Source: Corynebacterium uberis
GTDB taxonomy: Bacteria > Actinomycetota > Actinomycetes > Mycobacteriales > Mycobacteriaceae
NCBI RefSeq assembly: GCF_020616335.1
Contig: NZ_CP085051.1
Location: forward strand, 2,232,001 to 2,296,000
Direction of reading: 5' to 3'
DNA length: 64,000 nucleotides
The notes beneath the pieces were generated by a model. It was not told the origin of the DNA. It ran no database searches and saw only the letters and a program-made list of their open reading frames with translations. Below, in pieces: positions 17,384 to 26,628 of the stretch; position 1 is the stretch's first letter; the number at the start of each line of letters is the position of its first letter. A program made the position numbers and the translations under genes.

Positions 17384-18189
17384 GCATCCCGGCGCCGCAG
17401 CACCACCATTCCCAGCACAAAAATGGCCACCGCCCAGACGGCAAAATAGGCGCCGTGAAGCCACAGCGGCCACGTCGAGGTATCGGTCCAGCTCAGCGTG
17501 GCCGCCGCATCCTGCGCGTCTGCCATGCCTTGGGTGCCCGTCAGGAACGAACTCAAGTGATGGAAAGGCGAATACTCCGCAATCCGCGGCCCCACCCGCG
17601 GCACCAGGCGCACCACATTTTCAATGGCCAGCGGCCACAGCAGCGCCAACGCCACCGCACCGGCCGTGTTGCGCAACAGCCACGCCAACCCCTGACCCAT
17701 GATGACCAACAAGACCGTGCTCACGGGAAACGCCCACAAGAAGCGCACCGCATCCGGGCCCGACAACGAATACGTGGTGATGTTGTCCCCCGTGGCAAGC
17801 AGCCCCACGGACAGCACCACAACAACGGCGATCTCCGTGAGAATCACCGCAAAGAGCGCCACGGTGAGCAGCTTGCCCACCGCCACCGTCACCCGGCGCG
17901 GCAACGCCAGGAAGGTAGGCGACTGGGTGGAATAGCGATACTCCCCGGTCACGGTGATCACCGAATGAACCAGCAGGACATACACGCCGATCATCGCCAG
18001 CGGTATCACCATGTCTATCGGCGAGATCACCATGGGGTGTTCCGCGGAGGCAAAGCTGGTCATCGCGAGCATCGCGGCACCGCTCATGCCAATGCCAATC
18101 AACAAATACAGCGCAGAGAGCCAATACACGGCCGGCGTGGAGCGCAGCTTGATGGCCTCCGCGCTCATCGCATGGAACACGTTTTTCAC
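17380..18189 (-). CDS. ABC transporter permease (ABC-2 type)
   Basis: 269-aa membrane protein with six hydrophobic segments, starting with a short cytoplasmic N-terminus. It pairs with the ATPase encoded immediately upstream (stop/start overlap of 4 bp). Homologues of this pair are often annotated as exporters of lipids or antibiotics, but nothing in the sequence fixes the substrate. Confidence 0.83.
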   Translation of the reverse strand: MKNVFHAMSAEAIKLRSTPAVYWLSALYLLIGIGMSGAAMLAMTSFASAEHPMVISPIDMVIPLAMIGVYVLLVHSVITVTGEYRYSTQSPTFLALPRRVTVAVGKLLTVALFAVILTEIAVVVVLSVGLLATGDNITTYSLSGPDAVRFLWAFPVSTVLLVIMGQGLAWLLRNTAGAVALALLWPLAIENVVRLVPRVGPRIAEYSPFHHLSSFLTGTQGMADAQDAAATLSWTDTSTWPLWLHGAYFAVWAVAIFVLGMVVLRRRDA

Positions 18190-19121
18190 TTCGCGGACTC
18201 CTCCTCGCCAGTGGCGTGATACTCCACCGCATGACCAGTGGTTTGCATGAACACATCCTCCAACGAGGCCTGCTGCACCGCCAGCTCCGTCAACGGAATC
18301 GCATTGTCATAGGCCACCATGCCCACCTCATCAGTGGTGGTGTTATCCGCCACCAACACGGGCCGACCCTGCGCGTCAGTAGTAGCGGTGACGGAAATGC
18401 CCGCGGTGGTGAGGGCGGCGTCGAGAAGCTCCATCGCCGCACTGCGCACCACCACCTTCGCCTCAGAATGCGCGGACACGAACTCCGCGGTCGTGGTATC
18501 GGCGATGAGCGCCCCGCGGCCAATGACCACCAGGCGCTCCGCCGTCTGCGCCATCTCCGAGAGCAGGTGCGAGCTGACCAGTACCGCCCGGCCCTCGCTA
18601 GCAAGCCGGCGCAGCAACAACCGCACCCAGCGAATACCCTCCGGATCCAGACCATTAACCGGCTCATCGAGCACCAACGCCGCAGGATCCCCCAGCAGCG
18701 CCGCCGCCAAACCCAACCGCTGGCGCATGCCCAAGGAAAAGCCCCCGACACGCTTGGAGGCCACATCCTCCAAACCGACCAGACCTAAAACCTCATCAAC
18801 CCGCGACCGCGAAATGCCACCGGCTGCAGCAATCCAGCGCAAATGCGAACGGGCGCTACGCCGCGGATGCAACGCAGAAGCATCCAACAGCGCGCCCACC
18901 TCCCGCAACGGCTGCTCAAGGCGACGGTACGGCTTGCCATTAATCGTCGCGGTGCCCGCCGAAGGATTGTCCAACCCCACGATCATCCGCATAGTGGTGG
19001 ACTTGCCGGCCCCATTCGGGCCCAGGAAGCCGGTGACCACCCCCGGTTGAACGTCAAAGGTCAACTCATCAACGGCACGCACCGACCCATACGTCTTGGA
19101 CAGTGCCTGAACTTCAATCAC
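18186..19121 (-). CDS. ABC transporter ATP-binding protein
   Basis: 311-aa DrrA/CcmA-type ATPase: Walker A GPNGAGKST, signature FSLGMRQRLGLAAAL, Walker B ALVLDEPVNGLDPEG, switch His in VSSHLLSEM. The start is GTG 19121 (VIEVQALSKTYG); the frame is open further upstream, but that part is not protein-like and would overlap the Nudix gene. A C-terminal ~80-residue extension is typical of this subfamily. It forms a transporter with the following permease. Confidence 0.9.
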   Translation of the reverse strand: MIEVQALSKTYGSVRAVDELTFDVQPGVVTGFLGPNGAGKSTTMRMIVGLDNPSAGTATINGKPYRRLEQPLREVGALLDASALHPRRSARSHLRWIAAAGGISRSRVDEVLGLVGLEDVASKRVGGFSLGMRQRLGLAAALLGDPAALVLDEPVNGLDPEGIRWVRLLLRRLASEGRAVLVSSHLLSEMAQTAERLVVIGRGALIADTTTAEFVSAHSEAKVVVRSAAMELLDAALTTAGISVTATTDAQGRPVLVADNTTTDEVGMVAYDNAIPLTELAVQQASLEDVFMQTTGHAVEYHATGEEESAK

Positions 19122-19194
19122 GCCCACCAGAGTGCCATAACTTTGCCATCCCTGACCGCACATGCACACGCCACTACCCCCGCCGCCCGCCGTG

Positions 19195-19701
19195 CTACAC
19201 CAAAGCACGCACCCGCCGCTCCACCCGATCCAAAGAACGGGCGAAGGCCGGCAACAAGTCCAACTGGCGCACCCGATCCAAAGGAACCCACCGCAACTCC
19301 AGGGACTCCTCATTGGCCCGGGTGGGCAACTCCCCGCCGCCCACCGTCGTGGCCAGCACCGTGGTATACGTCCACTGCCCCGCCAGATGCGGGCGCGCCG
19401 GATCCGCGGCAAAAGGACCGGCAGTGACTAGCTCATCGCGCACCCGCACCGCGGCGCAATCAATCGCCGTCTCCTCGCGCGCCTCCCGCAACGCCGCCTG
19501 CGCGGCGCTTTCCTGCGAATCCCGCGCACCCCCGGGCAACGCCCACGTACCACCCGACGCCGTCCACAGGGCCCGATGCTGCATGAGCACCCGCGGCGTT
19601 GGGCCTGCGGCAGCGATAAGGAACAACCCCGCAGCGCCGAACCTGCCCCACAGCTGACTCTCCCCCGGGCCTGCCGCCCAACCATTACCATCGCCGCGCA
19701 T
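19195..19701 (-). CDS. Nudix hydrolase (MutT-like)
   Basis: 168 aa with the complete Nudix box (LPGGARDSQESAAQAALREA followed by REET, ~residues 54-78). It hydrolyses nucleoside-diphosphate-X compounds; the substrate is unknown. The start at 19701 (MRGDGNGWAAG) is a choice, as the frame remains open upstream. Co-oriented with the ABC genes, 73 bp upstream of them. Confidence 0.88.
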   Translation of the reverse strand: MRGDGNGWAAGPGESQLWGRFGAAGLFLIAAAGPTPRVLMQHRALWTASGGTWALPGGARDSQESAAQAALREAREETAIDCAAVRVRDELVTAGPFAADPARPHLAGQWTYTTVLATTVGGGELPTRANEESLELRWVPLDRVRQLDLLPAFARSLDRVERRVRALV

Positions 19702-19860
19702 ACCCCCGATTATGCCCCCGACATTGCCCAGGCGCCTCCCCACAGGTTCCCCCCAAGCCCCTCGAGACACCTTTATGCACCCACGGGCCCACACTCCGCT
19801 CGCCCCGAACGGGTGCCCAGCATAGTGGTCACCTGAGTGTTCGGCGGTTACCCTTGAGGA

Positions 19861-21414
19861 ATGAGCGGCGAGGAACACCCCAGCGACTCCGGCACCCCGG
19901 CCGTGGTCTACCGCCGCAAGCGGCTGGGAAAACCCAGAAACCCCGTCTCCCGGGGCGCCCGGCGCATCCGCCTCGACGCCTCCGAGATCCCCGGCGACAC
20001 CACCGACGAATGGCTCGACGCCACCACCGATAACCCCGCCACCGCGCGGCGCGGCCCGCGGGCCTGGCTGCACGACACCTACGCCGCACCCGCTGCGCGC
20101 ATGCGCCGCGCGTGGAGCTTCGTGGCCACCACCCCCGGAAAGATGGTCGCCCTGGTAGTCATCCTGGCCGCCGCCATCTTTGCCGCCGGCTACTCCATGT
20201 CCGTCTCCTCTGCGGACCGCCAAGACAACCTGACCACGCTGCTGCGCACCGCCGAGCCCACCAGCTCCGCCGCCCACAACCTCTACGCCTCCCTGTCCCT
20301 GGCAGACACCATCGCCACCACCAACACGGTGCAACACGGCCTGCACAATGACACCGCCAACACCGCCGCCTATTGGCGGGCCCTCGACCGGGCTTCAGCC
20401 GCGGCCTCCCAGATCTCCGCCGGGCTGCCGCCCGAAGACCGCACCTCCGCCGAGCTGATTGCCGCCATTCAACGCCAACTGCCCGTCTACTCCGGACTGG
20501 TCGAGGCCGCCAGGGCGAATAATCGCCAGTCCAATCCCGTCAACGTGTCCTACACGGCACAGGCCTCCGAGCTCATGCGCGGGGAAATCCTCACCGCCGC
20601 AGCCGCCCTCTTTGACCGCACCACCGGGGAAGTCTCCCGCCAACAGCACCAACTCACCCGGCCCCAATGGGTGCCCCTGTCTGGGCTGGTGGCCGCCGTG
20701 ATTTTCCTGGCCTTGGCCCAGTGGTGGCTGTGGAAGATCACGCGCCGCCGACTCAACCGCGGTTTCCTGGCCGCCACGGCGCTCATGCTGGTGGCCATCG
20801 TGTGGGTCAGCGCCTCCAACTTTGTTACCTGGCAGGCCGGCACGCAGGGCTTTGAGCAGGCCTCCACCCCCTGGCAGGCGCTCACGGCCTCGCGGATCAC
20901 CGCCCAGCAGGCCCGCACCTCGGAGACTTTGGCCACGGTGCGCCGCCAAACCATTGAAAACACTAACTCCAACTTTGACCAGACCACCCTGGCGCTCGCG
21001 GGGGCGCTCGACGCCTACGAGTCCGCCGATGACGCGGCGGCGCAGGCTGGCCGACCCCGCAACGAGCATTCGCGGGCCGCGGTCGCCCAGGCCCGCACCG
21101 CGCTGGAGGATTGGCGCGACGCCCACGACGCATTGGTGGACGCGCTGGGCACGGGTAACTTCACGGTGGCGTTGGCGCTGACCACGGAGGACTCCTACGG
21201 CTCCCCGGCGCGCCCCACCACTGTCGCCGCCTTCGACTCCCTAGATGATGCCCTGTCCACGCTCATTGCGGATTCGCGCCAGACCATGCGCACCTTTGTG
21301 GCCCAGGGGCTCGCGGCGACGGCGCTGGTCTCCTGGGCGGTGTTGGTGGCCTCCGTGCTGGCGGTGGCGTCAGTGATACTGGGTATTCGGCGGCGTTTAC
21401 AGGAGTATCTGTGA
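19861..21414 (+). CDS. glnX: Membrane protein GlnX of the GlnX-GlnH-PknG pathway
   Basis: 517-aa protein with a basic/hydrophilic N-terminus (~1-95) and four membrane helices (~97-117, ~271-293, ~302-325, ~483-508). Two large Ala/Thr-rich helical domains lie between helices 1-2 and 3-4, presumably outside the membrane. Its position immediately upstream of a glutamine-binding lipoprotein and pknG matches C. glutamicum glnX, which transmits amino-acid availability to PknG. The assignment relies on this context. Its stop overlaps the glnH start. Confidence 0.82.
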   Translation: MSGEEHPSDSGTPAVVYRRKRLGKPRNPVSRGARRIRLDASEIPGDTTDEWLDATTDNPATARRGPRAWLHDTYAAPAARMRRAWSFVATTPGKMVALVVILAAAIFAAGYSMSVSSADRQDNLTTLLRTAEPTSSAAHNLYASLSLADTIATTNTVQHGLHNDTANTAAYWRALDRASAAASQISAGLPPEDRTSAELIAAIQRQLPVYSGLVEAARANNRQSNPVNVSYTAQASELMRGEILTAAAALFDRTTGEVSRQQHQLTRPQWVPLSGLVAAVIFLALAQWWLWKITRRRLNRGFLAATALMLVAIVWVSASNFVTWQAGTQGFEQASTPWQALTASRITAQQARTSETLATVRRQTIENTNSNFDQTTLALAGALDAYESADDAAAQAGRPRNEHSRAAVAQARTALEDWRDAHDALVDALGTGNFTVALALTTEDSYGSPARPTTVAAFDSLDDALSTLIADSRQTMRTFVAQGLAATALVSWAVLVASVLAVASVILGIRRRLQEYL

Positions 21415-22598
21415 TGAAATTGAAAGCTGCGAAGGCACGAAAGGCACTGCCCGTGCGCAGTGCGATCCCGCGGGGTGGCGTGCTCCACGGCGCTGCCCTG
21501 CGGCGGCTCGCGCTGCTGGGCACGGGAACCTGCCTGGCGCTGAGCGGGTGTGGCCCGGTACCGCATTCGCTGGTGCCCACGCGCAGCGGCGTGGAGGTCA
21601 GCGCCCCCGAGTGGGCCGCGGGCGTGGCCGATTCTGGCGACCCGGAGTTCGGCCCGCCGCTTCCTGCCGGGGCCGTGGTGGAGGCCGCGGGGGCGAAGCC
21701 TGCGGCGGAGGTGGATACGCGGCAGGTGGAGGGCTCGTTGCGCCCGGACTCTGCCACTCCCGCCCAGCGGGTCCCGGAGGTGATTGCCCGGGGGCATGTG
21801 ATCGTAGGGGTTGATCAGTCGTTGAATTTGATCAGCTACCGGGATGCGGTTAGCGGGCAGTTGCGGGGCTGGGAGGTGGACCTGGCCCGCGAGATTGCCA
21901 GGGATATTTTTGGTGATCCGGACAAGGTGGAGTTCCGTTTTGTGCAGTCTGCTAGCCAGTTGTCTGCGGTGCGCGATGGGGATGTGGATATGGTGATTCG
22001 CACCATGACGATTACCCGGCAGCGCCAGCAGGAGGTGGCGTTTTCTACGCCCTACCTGACCACGGATACGCGGATGCTGGTGGCGCGGGGTTCGGGGTTG
22101 GAGCGGCCGGCTGATTTGGCGGGCCGTACCGCCTGCGTGGCGGAGCAGTCTACGGGTTTGCAGACGTTGCGCCGCCAATCGCCCGGCGCGCGGATTATTA
22201 AGACCCGCAGTTGGGCGGATTGTTTGGTGGCGTTGCAGCAGCACCACGCGGAGGCGATTATTGCCGATGACCCGATGCTGTCCGGCATCGCCGCCCAGGA
22301 CCAGTTCACGCAGATTGTGGGGCCAAGCCTGTCGGTGGAGTCCTATGGGGTGGCCATGACGCGCCCGGAAGATGGGGGGAATCCGGGGTTGATTCGCCAG
22401 GTCAATGCCACGTTGGAGCGGATCCGGGCGGATGGCACCTGGTGGCGGTTGTTTAAGCAGTGGTTCTCTGGTTACTTGTCCACCCCTGGCCCGCCGCCGG
22501 CGCATTATCGGGCGGAGGGTGACGCGGCTGCGGAGGATGCTGCTGCTGATACTGCGAGCCGGCACGATGGCCCTCAGGAGGCGCCCCATGAGCGATAG
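21414..22598 (+). CDS. glnH: Glutamine-binding lipoprotein GlnH
   Basis: Family 3 solute-binding protein, 394 aa, with a lipobox LALSGC (lipidated Cys ~46) after a basic N-region. The SBP_bac_3 domain begins at ~125 (VIARGHVIVGVDQSLNLISY) and includes SGQLRGWEVDLAREIARDIF. There is no cognate ABC permease or ATPase nearby; in this cluster it serves as an amino-acid sensor for PknG (known in C. glutamicum and mycobacteria). GTG 21411 and ATG 21414 are both possible after AGGAG (21401-21405). The 3' end overlaps pknG by 11 bp. Confidence 0.88.
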   Translation: MKLKAAKARKALPVRSAIPRGGVLHGAALRRLALLGTGTCLALSGCGPVPHSLVPTRSGVEVSAPEWAAGVADSGDPEFGPPLPAGAVVEAAGAKPAAEVDTRQVEGSLRPDSATPAQRVPEVIARGHVIVGVDQSLNLISYRDAVSGQLRGWEVDLAREIARDIFGDPDKVEFRFVQSASQLSAVRDGDVDMVIRTMTITRQRQQEVAFSTPYLTTDTRMLVARGSGLERPADLAGRTACVAEQSTGLQTLRRQSPGARIIKTRSWADCLVALQQHHAEAIIADDPMLSGIAAQDQFTQIVGPSLSVESYGVAMTRPEDGGNPGLIRQVNATLERIRADGTWWRLFKQWFSGYLSTPGPPPAHYRAEGDAAAEDAAADTASRHDGPQEAPHER

Positions 22599-24981
22599 TA
22601 CGTCCCATTCCCCGGCGCAAGCTGACACCGAGGGGGTGGCCACCAGCCCTCCCACTGAGGCGGTGGTTGCCAGCCCCGGCACGGAGGCCGTGCCCTTTGA
22701 CCCGTTTGCTGATGATGAGTCCACCGATTCCGCTCCGGTGGCTGAGGAGCTTGGCGATATCGCCGCCCTCATCGAGGACATGGGCTCCTTGCGTGACGAC
22801 GCCGCCGCGCGTCGCCGCCTCGACGCCGCCGAGCGGGCCCACAGGGAGGCGCTGAGCACCTTCCGCAGCCGGCGCACGTCCCGGCGCCATGACCGCATGG
22901 TCGCCGACGGCATGGTCTCCCTGCCTTTCGTTGAGCTCACCCCGCCGGAGGAGGCGCTGCGCGATCCCGACGAGGCCGCCGGCCCGAATACTTCCCCGCC
23001 GGACCTGCACCCGGGCGACATCGTTGCGGAGCAATATGAGGTGCTGGGCACTATCGCCCACGGCGGCATGGGCTGGATCTACCTGGCAGAAGACCGCAAC
23101 GTCTCCGAGCGCCTGGTGGTGCTCAAGGGCATGCAGGCACAGGCCAAGGAGCATGACGCGGTGGCGGCGGCCGCCGAGCGCGAGTTCTTGGCGGACATCA
23201 CCCACCCGGGGATAGTCAAGATTTTCAACTTCATCGATGACCCGCGCGTGCCCGGCGGGTTCATTGTCATGGAGTACGTGGGCGGGCCGTCGCTACGCCA
23301 GCGCATGCGCCACTCCCCCGGCGGGCACCTGCCTATCGACGTCGCCATCGCCTACATCCTCGAGGTCCTTCCCGCGCTGGAGTACCTGCACTCCCGCGGG
23401 GTGGTGTACAACGACCTCAAGCCGGAGAACATCATCGCCACCGAGGATCAGGTCAAGCTCATTGACCTTGGCGCGGTCTCCGGGGTGGGCGCCTACGGCT
23501 ACATTTACGGCACCAAGGGCTACCAGGCGCCGGACGTGCTCACCGCGGGGCCGTCCGTGGCCAGTGATGTCTACACCATCGGGCGCACCCTGGCTGCCTT
23601 GACCATTGACATGCCCGCCACCGATGGCGTGCTCGACCCGGGTATCCCCTCGCCCAGCGACCAGCCGCTGCTGCGCCGCTACTTAAGCTTCTACCGGCTG
23701 CTCATCCGGGCCACCAACCCGGACCCGGCGCACCGCTTCCCGGATTTGGGCTCCCTGCGCAGCCAGCTCTACGGGGTGCTGCGCGAGGTGCTGGCACTGC
23801 GCGACGGGCGCCAGTTCCCCGCCCAGCATTCGCGCTTTTCCCCGCAGCGTTCCACGTTTGGCACCAAGCACCTGGTCTACCGCACTGATCAGCTTATCGA
23901 CGGCATCGAGCGCACCGTCCGCATCACCCCCGGGGAGGTTGTCTCCGCGCTGCCCGTTCCGCTGGTTGACCGCACCGACGTCGGCGCGGCGATGCTCTCC
24001 GGTTTCTCCTACACCGAACCCGAAGAGGCCCTGGAAACCCTCCACCAGGCCATGAGTACCCCGGAGTATGAGCACTCCGCCGAAATCCCCTTGGGCGTGG
24101 TGCGCGCCATGCTTGACCTGGGGTTTACCGGCCGGGCGCGGGCATGGTTGGAATCCTTAAGCGACCGGCTTGGCGATGACTGGCGCTACCAGTGGTACCT
24201 GGCAGTCACCCACCTGCTGCTGGAAAACTACCCCACCGCGCAAAAGCACTTCTACCGCGTGCTGAGCATCCTGCCCGGAGAATCCGCACCCAAGCTGGCG
24301 CTCGCGGCCGTCGATGAGCTCATCCTCCAGCAACTCGGCTACGCAGACACCTCCCTGCTGCCCCCCGAACAAGCCCGCCGCGTCGTCGAGCCCTCTGGAA
24401 CCATCGGCTCCCTGGACTCCTCCTTCCTGGAGCGTATCGACGCCGACTGGTCCGACCTCACCCAAGACCCCCTGCTCCTGCGCTTCCACGCCCTGCGCAT
24501 CTACGCCCTGGTGTGGGCCACCAACCCCACCACCGTGTCCTCTGCCTTTGGGCTGGCCCGCCAGCTCATGGCCGAAAACCAGCTGGAGTTGGCCTGCCGC
24601 GCCCTCGACCGCGTCCCCCAAGCCTCCCGCCACTCCCGCATGGCGCAGCTGACCACCATCGTCCAACTCATCTCCGGACCGCCTACAGAATCCCGCATCC
24701 GCCGCGCCGCCCGCCGACTCGAAGAGATCCCCACCAACGAGCCCCGCTTCCTGCAGATCAAAACAGCCGTCCTCTCCGCGGGACTGAACTTCCTGCGCAA
24801 CGCCGACGTGGAGGCCGCCGCCTCCCCGAACTTCCTCTTCGAATACCCCTTCACCCAGCGCGGCCTGCGCCTGGGGCTGTCCAACGCGCTGCGCCGCCAG
24901 GCCCGCAACACCCCGTTTTCCCGGCACCGCTATGACCTGGTTGACATGGCCAACCAGGTCCGGCCAGTGACCTGGTTTTAG
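22588..24981 (+). CDS. pknG: Serine/threonine protein kinase PknG
   Basis: 797-aa soluble kinase that phosphorylates OdhI/GarA to relieve inhibition of 2-oxoglutarate dehydrogenase. The N-terminal ~145 residues are acidic and Thr/Ser-rich with no cysteine pairs, so the rubredoxin domain of mycobacterial PknG is absent, as I recall for C. glutamicum. The kinase domain is ~146-400: AHGGMGWIYLAED, VVLKGM (Lys ~180), GVVYNDLKPENI (catalytic Asp) and KLIDLGAVS (the metal-binding motif is DLG rather than DFG). The remaining half is a TPR-like helical domain. ATG 22588 lies inside the end of glnH, indicating coupled translation. Confidence 0.95.
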   Translation: MSDSTSHSPAQADTEGVATSPPTEAVVASPGTEAVPFDPFADDESTDSAPVAEELGDIAALIEDMGSLRDDAAARRRLDAAERAHREALSTFRSRRTSRRHDRMVADGMVSLPFVELTPPEEALRDPDEAAGPNTSPPDLHPGDIVAEQYEVLGTIAHGGMGWIYLAEDRNVSERLVVLKGMQAQAKEHDAVAAAAEREFLADITHPGIVKIFNFIDDPRVPGGFIVMEYVGGPSLRQRMRHSPGGHLPIDVAIAYILEVLPALEYLHSRGVVYNDLKPENIIATEDQVKLIDLGAVSGVGAYGYIYGTKGYQAPDVLTAGPSVASDVYTIGRTLAALTIDMPATDGVLDPGIPSPSDQPLLRRYLSFYRLLIRATNPDPAHRFPDLGSLRSQLYGVLREVLALRDGRQFPAQHSRFSPQRSTFGTKHLVYRTDQLIDGIERTVRITPGEVVSALPVPLVDRTDVGAAMLSGFSYTEPEEALETLHQAMSTPEYEHSAEIPLGVVRAMLDLGFTGRARAWLESLSDRLGDDWRYQWYLAVTHLLLENYPTAQKHFYRVLSILPGESAPKLALAAVDELILQQLGYADTSLLPPEQARRVVEPSGTIGSLDSSFLERIDADWSDLTQDPLLLRFHALRIYALVWATNPTTVSSAFGLARQLMAENQLELACRALDRVPQASRHSRMAQLTTIVQLISGPPTESRIRRAARRLEEIPTNEPRFLQIKTAVLSAGLNFLRNADVEAAASPNFLFEYPFTQRGLRLGLSNALRRQARNTPFSRHRYDLVDMANQVRPVTWF

Positions 24982-25160
24982 CGACGCGTGGCCACGGCGC
25001 CAAGAGCAATCACCGCCGCGGCAAGGGGCAGCGCCCACCACCACCCCGAGCCGACCATCACCTGGGGGAAAACCAGCGGGTTTCCCCGCTGCGCGGCGAG
25101 GAAGCCCGTGATGTTGCCCACCACGCACCCGCACCTCTCCAGGGCCGTAACGGGCACCAT
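24978..25160 (-). CDS. Possible small membrane protein
   Basis: A 60-aa frame (MVPVTALERCGCVVGNITGF to the stop) with a C-terminal hydrophobic helix and a terminal RR. It overlaps the pknG stop by 4 bp, tail to tail. I do not recognise it; it may be a chance frame in GC-rich DNA. Confidence 0.3.
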   Translation of the reverse strand: MVPVTALERCGCVVGNITGFLAAQRGNPLVFPQVMVGSGWWWALPLAAAVIALGAVATRR

Positions 25161-25223
25161 CCCTACCCCACCCCTGCGACTGTCTGCCACGTCACAGCCC
25201 ATTGACTAGCCCCAGTAGCAAGA

Positions 25224-25254
25224 GAAGGTTAGGCTCATGTTTATCATTACCTAA
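25224..25254 (+). promoter_or_regulatory. DtxR-like iron box in promoter of ECF transporter operon
   Basis: 25224-25242 matches the DtxR consensus TWAGGTWAGSCTWACCTWA at 14 of 19 positions, including AAGGTTAGGCT. A second right half-site ATTACCTAA follows at 25246-25254. The box lies just upstream of and touching TATCAT (25242-25247), a plausible -10, and upstream of the S-component gene. This suggests iron-dependent repression of the transporter; DtxR itself is not in the window. Confidence 0.5.
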
Positions 25255-25282
25255 TCCACTTCAGATACCTGGGGAGACCACC

Positions 25283-25906
25283 ATGCCTGGCACAACCAGC
25301 GCGCCCACCACACCCAAACCCTTCGCGTTTACTACCCGCGAGCTGATCAACGTCGGAGTGTTCTCGGCGCTGTACTTTGTCATCATCTTCGGGCTCGGCA
25401 TGATCGGGTTCGTCGCCCCGGTGGCCATGTTCTTCGGGTGGGGTATTGCCATCATCGTTGACGGCATCGTCATGGCGCTCTACGTCTCCCGCACGCCGCG
25501 CTTCGGCGCGGTGACCCTCCTGGGGCTCATCGTCGGGCTGCTCATGGTGGTCACGGGCCACTGGTGGGCCACAGCACTACTGGCGGTGGCGTTGGGCCTG
25601 ATCAGCGATGCGATCATCTACCGGGGCGGGTCCGCCGAACACACGATGCGCCGCTTCCCGCTGGGCTATGCGGTGATGACCGTGTGGTTCATTGCCCCGC
25701 TGTTGCCCATCCTGATCAACGCCGACGCCTACTTTGCGGACATGGCCGGCCAGATGAGTGCCGAATACGTCGAGGACATGCGGGCGCTCTTCCAGCCGTG
25801 GGTGCTGGGCGTGTGGACGATCTGCCTGGTCATCCTGGGGCTTATTGGTGGTGTGGTGGGCGTGCGCGTGGGGGCTCGGCACTTCCGCCGCGCGGGCCTG
25901 GCATGA
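25283..25906 (+). CDS. ECF transporter S component (Trep_Strep/MptD-like family)
   Basis: 207-aa membrane protein with about six helices and a short cytoplasmic N-terminus containing the conserved FTTRELINVGVFSALYF, typical of Trep_Strep-type S components. It would be the substrate-binding subunit of an energy-coupling-factor importer. ATG 25283 follows GGGGAG (25271-25276). It forms an operon with the T component (4-bp ATGA overlap) and a fused ATPase. The DtxR-like box upstream hints at iron, siderophore or heme as cargo (inference). Confidence 0.8.
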   Translation: MPGTTSAPTTPKPFAFTTRELINVGVFSALYFVIIFGLGMIGFVAPVAMFFGWGIAIIVDGIVMALYVSRTPRFGAVTLLGLIVGLLMVVTGHWWATALLAVALGLISDAIIYRGGSAEHTMRRFPLGYAVMTVWFIAPLLPILINADAYFADMAGQMSAEYVEDMRALFQPWVLGVWTICLVILGLIGGVVGVRVGARHFRRAGLA

Positions 25907-26628
25907 GCACTGCCCTGGCGCTCGCACAGGCTGGACGGCCCGCCCCGCTGCGCGTGGATCCCCGCGTGGCGCTGCTGACCCTCGTGGTCCTCAACGCGTT
26001 GGCGATGGGGCGCTCCGCACTCTGGTTGGTCCTTGTCTGCGCGCTGCTCGTCGCGGCGTTGTTGGCAGCATCATGCCGGTGGCGGGCGGCGGGAACTACC
26101 GCGGCACTGGCCTTGGGCTTTTATGGCGTGGCGGTGGGCCTGCCCCGGCTGATAGACGGCGCCTGGGTGGCGCTCGTGGGGGCGGCGGCCTACTGGCTGT
26201 GCCGTTTTACTGTCACGGTGGGCGTGGCGTGGTGGCTGATGGTCACGGTTCGGCCCGGCCAGTTGGTGGCGGCGTTGCAGTCCTGGCACGCGCCCCGGTG
26301 GTTGGTCATTCCGTTAGCGGTCATCGTGCGCATGGTGCCGGTGATCGTGGAGTCTTCCCACGCGGTGGCGGACGCGATGGTGCTGCGGGGATTGCGCCCT
26401 ACCCCCGTGGGGGTGGTGGCGCATCCGGTGCGCAGTGCGGAGATCACCATGATCCCCCTGCTCTCCACGATCGTGCGCACCACGGATGAGTTGGCGGCGT
26501 CGGCAATGCTGCGGGGATTGGGCGGGCCGTGGCGGGCGACGTCGCTCAGCGTCCTGCGGTTGCGCTGGGTGGACGCAGCCCTGGCCGCGGTGCTGGTGGG
26601 ATTGGTGGTGTGCCGTGTCTGTTGTTGA
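25903..26628 (+). CDS. ECF transporter transmembrane (T) component
   Basis: CbiQ/EcfT-like 241-aa membrane protein. The family signature of two short Ala-Arg-Gly motifs is seen as VLRGLRPTP and AMLRGLGGP near the C-terminus; these contact the ATPases. It begins with ATG overlapping the S-component stop, and its end overlaps the ATPase start by 14 bp, giving a compact three-gene operon. Confidence 0.87.
   Translation: MSTALALAQAGRPAPLRVDPRVALLTLVVLNALAMGRSALWLVLVCALLVAALLAASCRWRAAGTTAALALGFYGVAVGLPRLIDGAWVALVGAAAYWLCRFTVTVGVAWWLMVTVRPGQLVAALQSWHAPRWLVIPLAVIVRMVPVIVESSHAVADAMVLRGLRPTPVGVVAHPVRSAEITMIPLLSTIVRTTDELAASAMLRGLGGPWRATSLSVLRLRWVDAALAAVLVGLVVCRVCC

Noticed and set aside
19122..19412. 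N-terminal extension of the ABC ATPase up to 19412
   Set aside because: Trp/Cys-rich, non-conserved translation of antisense Nudix sequence; GTG 19121 gives a normal ATPase start.
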